NCBI GenBank assembly: GCA_041228285.1
Contig: CP166133.1
Span: 434,001 to 498,000, forward strand
Direction: 5' to 3'
Length of the DNA stretch: 64,000 nucleotides
Origin: Neisseriaceae bacterium CLB008
Lineage (GTDB): Bacteria > Pseudomonadota > Gammaproteobacteria > Burkholderiales > Neisseriaceae
Within the stretch, counting starts at the first letter, position 1. The number at the start of each line of letters is the position of its first letter. Under the pieces are notes generated by a model. That model was given only the letters and a program-made list of their open reading frames with translations. It was not told where the DNA came from and ran no database searches. Below, one piece after another: positions 61,001 through 64,000 of this stretch. The translations under genes and the position numbers were made by a program.

Positions 61001-63196
61001 TTAAGGAGTATTGATGTGGGTCGGGCTGTGGTCACACACTTGATCCAGCGCTGCGCGTAGGGCTTGGGCCGAATCCAGCATCTGCTTAATGGCCTGACTC
61101 ATGGGCCGCTCAATATAGTCGGGCGTTGGATAGTCTTTGAGGGCCTCTGTGTTGCCTTCGAGTAAAAGCTGGGTTCTTTTCAAGCACAGCGCCACGTTTG
61201 GTGGCGTGCTGTCGAGGCTGGCCAGCGTTGCCGTGCAGGCGGCGATTTGAGACGCCAAAATATGGTTTTGCACCATTAAATGATTGAATTCAGGCAATAG
61301 CTGCTGCTGCGAGCGTGGTTCGATCATCATGCGGTAAAACGCTTCAGCGTAATTGCTAAATGCAATGTGCAAGGTGTTGCGGCTCAGGCGTACCGCGACG
61401 CGGGCTTCTTCAACCGCGCTTTGTTGCGCTTCAGGGGTGGGGTAGTTCTGATGTACGCGCGCCAGATAGGCGATGCAGCTGTCTAAATATTGCTTGGTGG
61501 CCTGAGCCGATATTTTGGCGAGGCCTGGTAAAACTTGGCGTTCCCACACCGGCAGAATGTAGCTACAGGCATAGGCGATGACCGAACCGATTAAGGTGTC
61601 GAGGGCGCGTTCGCCGATCAGCAGCATTTGGCCTTCGCGCAGGAAATGGAAGGCCAGCAGCACAAAAATTGAGATGAACATCGTGCTGGCGGTGTAGTGC
61701 AGCAACAGTAGGCCATTGGCCAAAACCATGCACAAAAACATGATGCCAAAATAAACACCGAGGCTGAAATTGAGCTTAATCAGCGCCACGGTTACAAAAC
61801 AGCCGATGAGGGTGCCGATTAGGCGCCAGCGATTGCGCTGTTTGGTGATGGCGTAGCCAGGCTTCATGATCAATAAACACGTCATCAAAATCCAATAGGC
61901 GTGTGAGACAAAGGCTTCGGGCAGAATGAAATAGGCCAAAGACATAGCGCAAAAAGCCGCAATGCTGACGCGGACGGCGTAGCGAAAGGTGGGCGATTTT
62001 AGCGTGAGGTTACTGGTGAGTAGGCCTAAGCGGGTTTCGTTACGAGATAGAAATTGGGACAAATAGCGCGGGCGGCGCACGGCTTTGATCGGTGCGGCGT
62101 TTGGCCCAGCGTTGATGTTGGTAAAAATGTCCTGCACGCATTGATGGGTATTTTTTAAGCGGCGTGATAGCTGCAACAGCAGCGTATAGGTTTCGCCATC
62201 CTGCTCATCTAAATGGTTGGCCTTATATTGCTGTAGCTCATAGTCGATGGCGCGCAGCTCTGCCTTGACGCTGTAGCGTGGTTCAATTGCGCGGCCACGG
62301 GCAAAGGCCAGCGCCGAGCGCTCTAGCTCCATCGATAGCTTGGCCAGCGTGTCGTGCATGAAGATCATGATGTCGCTGCCGGCCAGCTTTTGCCGAATCA
62401 CCACGTAATCAGAGTGGGTCGCCACCAAAATATCCAAGAGATCCACCATATTAATGAAGGTGTTCCAAATGCGGATGCGCAGCGGGTTTTCTAGCGCCTG
62501 CTGGTTCTTGGGCATGTTGCGGATGACTTGATTGCGCGTGGCCTGATGCTTGTCGATCATGGTCGATTGCAGGCGGATCAGGTTGCGGTAGCAGTCGTCT
62601 AAGGGGATTTTTTCATTATATAAGTCGGCTCTGGCCTGCACGTATTGTGCTGTGGCAAAGAGCGAGTCGGCCAAGGTTTGGCGCTCTTCACGATACCAAA
62701 ACACCTTGCTGAGCACATCGCTATAGGCCAGATAAAATAGGCCGCCCAAGAGGGTGATGCCGCCCTGGGCCAAAACCGTCAGCGGCGGCAGCGGCGTGTG
62801 CATGGACAGAATCATCAAGAAGGAGCAGGCCGCACTGATTAAGGCGCCACGCTTACCGAAGACGGAAAACATGGAAAACAAAAAGGTGAGCGAAATCACC
62901 AGCACGAACAGCAGCCCAGTATAGGGCGCCGCGAGGCCGGTTAAGGTGTAGGACAGACAGGCCAGAATAGAGCCCCACAGCATTTCGTTTCGGCGTGAGC
63001 GTCGGGCTGAGCCGCCCGGTTGGTCAATGATGGCGGTACAGGCGGCGCCGAAGGTGGCGATGATGCCAATGTCAAAGCGTTGGAATAATAAACCCAGCAG
63101 TACCGCTGGAATGAACATGCCTATGGCTTGACGCAGGCCTGCCAAGAAAAAGTGGCTGTAGAAAAACTTTCTGACTTCGTGTACTTGCGACAGCAT
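61001..63196 (-). CDS. FUSC/YccS-family inner-membrane protein
   Basis: This 731-residue protein has two membrane blocks (about residues 20-160 and 400-540) each followed by a cytosolic helical domain, the layout of YccS/YhfK and AaeB-type proteins. Features are FGAACTAIIDQPGGSARRSRRNEMLWGSI and, in the second block, HAYWILMTCLLIMKPGYAITKQRNRWRLIGTLIGC, the FUSC signature. It probably exports an aromatic acid or envelope component, but no membrane fusion partner (AaeA) is adjacent. It is divergent from a TetR gene, 292 bp away, with a strong palindrome between them. Confidence 0.85.
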   Translation of the reverse strand: MLSQVHEVRKFFYSHFFLAGLRQAIGMFIPAVLLGLLFQRFDIGIIATFGAACTAIIDQPGGSARRSRRNEMLWGSILACLSYTLTGLAAPYTGLLFVLVISLTFLFSMFSVFGKRGALISAACSFLMILSMHTPLPPLTVLAQGGITLLGGLFYLAYSDVLSKVFWYREERQTLADSLFATAQYVQARADLYNEKIPLDDCYRNLIRLQSTMIDKHQATRNQVIRNMPKNQQALENPLRIRIWNTFINMVDLLDILVATHSDYVVIRQKLAGSDIMIFMHDTLAKLSMELERSALAFARGRAIEPRYSVKAELRAIDYELQQYKANHLDEQDGETYTLLLQLSRRLKNTHQCVQDIFTNINAGPNAAPIKAVRRPRYLSQFLSRNETRLGLLTSNLTLKSPTFRYAVRVSIAAFCAMSLAYFILPEAFVSHAYWILMTCLLIMKPGYAITKQRNRWRLIGTLIGCFVTVALIKLNFSLGVYFGIMFLCMVLANGLLLLHYTASTMFISIFVLLAFHFLREGQMLLIGERALDTLIGSVIAYACSYILPVWERQVLPGLAKISAQATKQYLDSCIAYLARVHQNYPTPEAQQSAVEEARVAVRLSRNTLHIAFSNYAEAFYRMMIEPRSQQQLLPEFNHLMVQNHILASQIAACTATLASLDSTPPNVALCLKRTQLLLEGNTEALKDYPTPDYIERPMSQAIKQMLDSAQALRAALDQVCDHSPTHINTP

Positions 63197-63411
63197 GGCG
63201 CAGTGTCTTCGCTTTCTTTAACGAGAATAAGGTCAGCCTATGGGTCTGAAAAAGGCTGTGACGGGAGATGCTGTAAGTATAGGTTGAAAGCCTTAAAGTG
63301 TATAGGCGTTCTGTGCTCGGTGGCGCTCAAATGGCCAGATGGGCTGAATGTTGAATGCTTAAATACGACACTAGACTGCTGATATTTAGTGTAATTATTC
63401 TTTTTTTGGTT

Positions 63412-63440
63412 TTGACAAGGTGGGGATTAAAACGTATGTT
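63412..63440 (+). promoter_or_regulatory. Promoter of the right-edge tetR-type gene
   Basis: TTGACA (63412-63417) and TATGTT (63435-63440) are spaced by 17 bases, 48 bp upstream of the ATG. The operator-like palindrome overlaps the -10 element. Confidence 0.6.
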
Positions 63441-63455
63441 TCAAACAAGTGTTTT
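63429..63455. promoter_or_regulatory. Candidate TetR operator at the divergent FUSC/tetR region
   Basis: This 27-bp dyad has the form AAAAC-N3-TGTTT-C-AAACA-N3-GTTTT, with every arm position symmetric outside the two N3 gaps. It overlaps the -10 region of the TetR-type gene, as expected for autorepression. Confidence 0.72.
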
Positions 63456-63488
63456 AAATATCGTCAGCCTTTTGAAAACAGAGTCTCA

Positions 63489-64000
63489 ATGGATCAACAC
63501 ACCATTACCAAGTTAATGCACAGCGCCGAGCGACTGTTTGCCACTCACGGTTTCACGGGCACGTCTTTACGACAAATTACCCGTGAAGCAGACGTGAACG
63601 TGGCCGCCGTGCATTACCACTTTGGTTCTAAAGAAGCTTTGTTTTTGGCGGTGCTGAATCGACGCTTGTTGCCCTTTGTGGAGTATTCATTGGCGCGTTT
63701 GGATGAAGTGCAAGCTCAATCCATGCTGTTGCCAGAACATTTGGTGCAGGCGTTTGTGGCGTCTTGCCTGCATTTTGTAGAGGCGCAGCAAGACGAGGCG
63801 GTATGGTTTGTGAAGCTGCTGTCGCGTTTGATGTTGGACGAATATCGTGTGTTTCGAGAGTCGCTGGCGCATGAGTATGAAGATTATGTGGGCCGGTTTT
63901 TAGCGGCATTTAGCCGTGCATTACCCAATTTGCCTTTGCCAATCGTGCGTTGGCGAATGCATTTGTCACTCAGTACATTATTTAATGCGTTTGCGGGGAA
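63489..64000 (+). CDS. TetR-family regulator (CerR/DUF1956-like), truncated by the window edge
   Basis: The first 170 residues are visible. The helix-turn-helix covers residues 5-52 (MHSAERLFATHGFTGTSLRQITREADVNVAAVHYHFGSKEALF), which is very close to the CecR/YbiH (DUF1956) and related subfamilies. The C-terminal part contains VRWRMHLSLSTLFNAFAG and runs off the edge. It is divergent from the FUSC gene. CecR-type regulators often control efflux pumps, so a pump may lie downstream outside the window or be the FUSC protein. Confidence 0.87.
   Translation, partial: MDQHTITKLMHSAERLFATHGFTGTSLRQITREADVNVAAVHYHFGSKEALFLAVLNRRLLPFVEYSLARLDEVQAQSMLLPEHLVQAFVASCLHFVEAQQDEAVWFVKLLSRLMLDEYRVFRESLAHEYEDYVGRFLAAFSRALPNLPLPIVRWRMHLSLSTLFNAFAG

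Overview
The window looks like a chromosomal segment of a betaproteobacterium, most likely of the order Neisseriales. GC content is moderate. The reasons are a 1,272-residue FAD/iron-sulfur oxidoreductase with an N-terminal DUF3683 domain, the dciA/secA pair, an adhesin-complex-protein-like (MliC-fold) lipoprotein, a lipoprotein cytochrome c', a feoABC operon, and the gloB / methyltransferase / rnhA / dnaQ neighbourhood. No dense Neisseria-type DNA uptake sequence was seen, so I do not assign a family or genus. There are no rRNA genes, prophage, plasmid genes, CRISPR array or intact insertion sequence. Almost all genes are housekeeping, transport or respiratory genes.

Layout. 1-5.1 kb: the 5' end of a Tat-exported formate dehydrogenase alpha subunit, a LysR regulator divergent from a DODA-type dioxygenase and DoxX, and a TetR-controlled efflux pump. 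5.2-12.9 kb: the DUF3683 oxidoreductase, the 4.5S SRP RNA, about 1 kb of repeat DNA, fadH and dciA. 13.1-25 kb: secA, a TolC-family protein, an LplT-like transporter, ccoS, mltD, gloB, rnhA and a DnaQ-Cho fusion. 25.1-25.7 kb: tRNA-Arg and tRNA-Glu under a consensus promoter, followed by tandem repeats. 25.8-35.1 kb: a lipoprotein, the oxygen-independent ubiquinone genes ubiV-ubiU/ubiT, rpiB, uvrA, bioB, a DUF3298-like protein and a YbaK protein. 35.3-49.9 kb: chaA, a LysR/EamA pair, atoE-scoA-scoB, feoABC, cytochrome c', a Zur-type zinc operon and a SafE-like membrane protein. 49.9-64 kb: a putrescine-type ABC transporter with a PuuB-like oxidase, benE, fadD, mnmA, dut, coaBC, a FUSC protein and a truncated TetR gene.

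How the genes fit together. Formate dehydrogenase, CcoS (cbb3 oxidase assembly), UbiTUV and cytochrome c' point to a flexible respiratory life including low oxygen. Two metal systems are complete: feoABC for ferrous iron, and zur - COG0523 GTPase - small membrane ORF - znuC - znuB - znuA for zinc, behind a near-perfect Zur palindrome at 45110-45124. FadD, FadH, AtoE and ScoAB suggest use of fatty acids and short-chain acids.

The most interesting items are a 32-residue membrane ORF coupled on both sides inside the zinc operon (46514-46612), a 0.7-kb foldback element without a believable gene (9594-10289), a related set of roughly 90-bp palindromic repeats, a recurring arrangement in which a terminator-like hairpin sits about 25-35 nt before a start codon (fdnG, rpiB, puuB), and several well-formed operator palindromes next to TetR and LysR genes.
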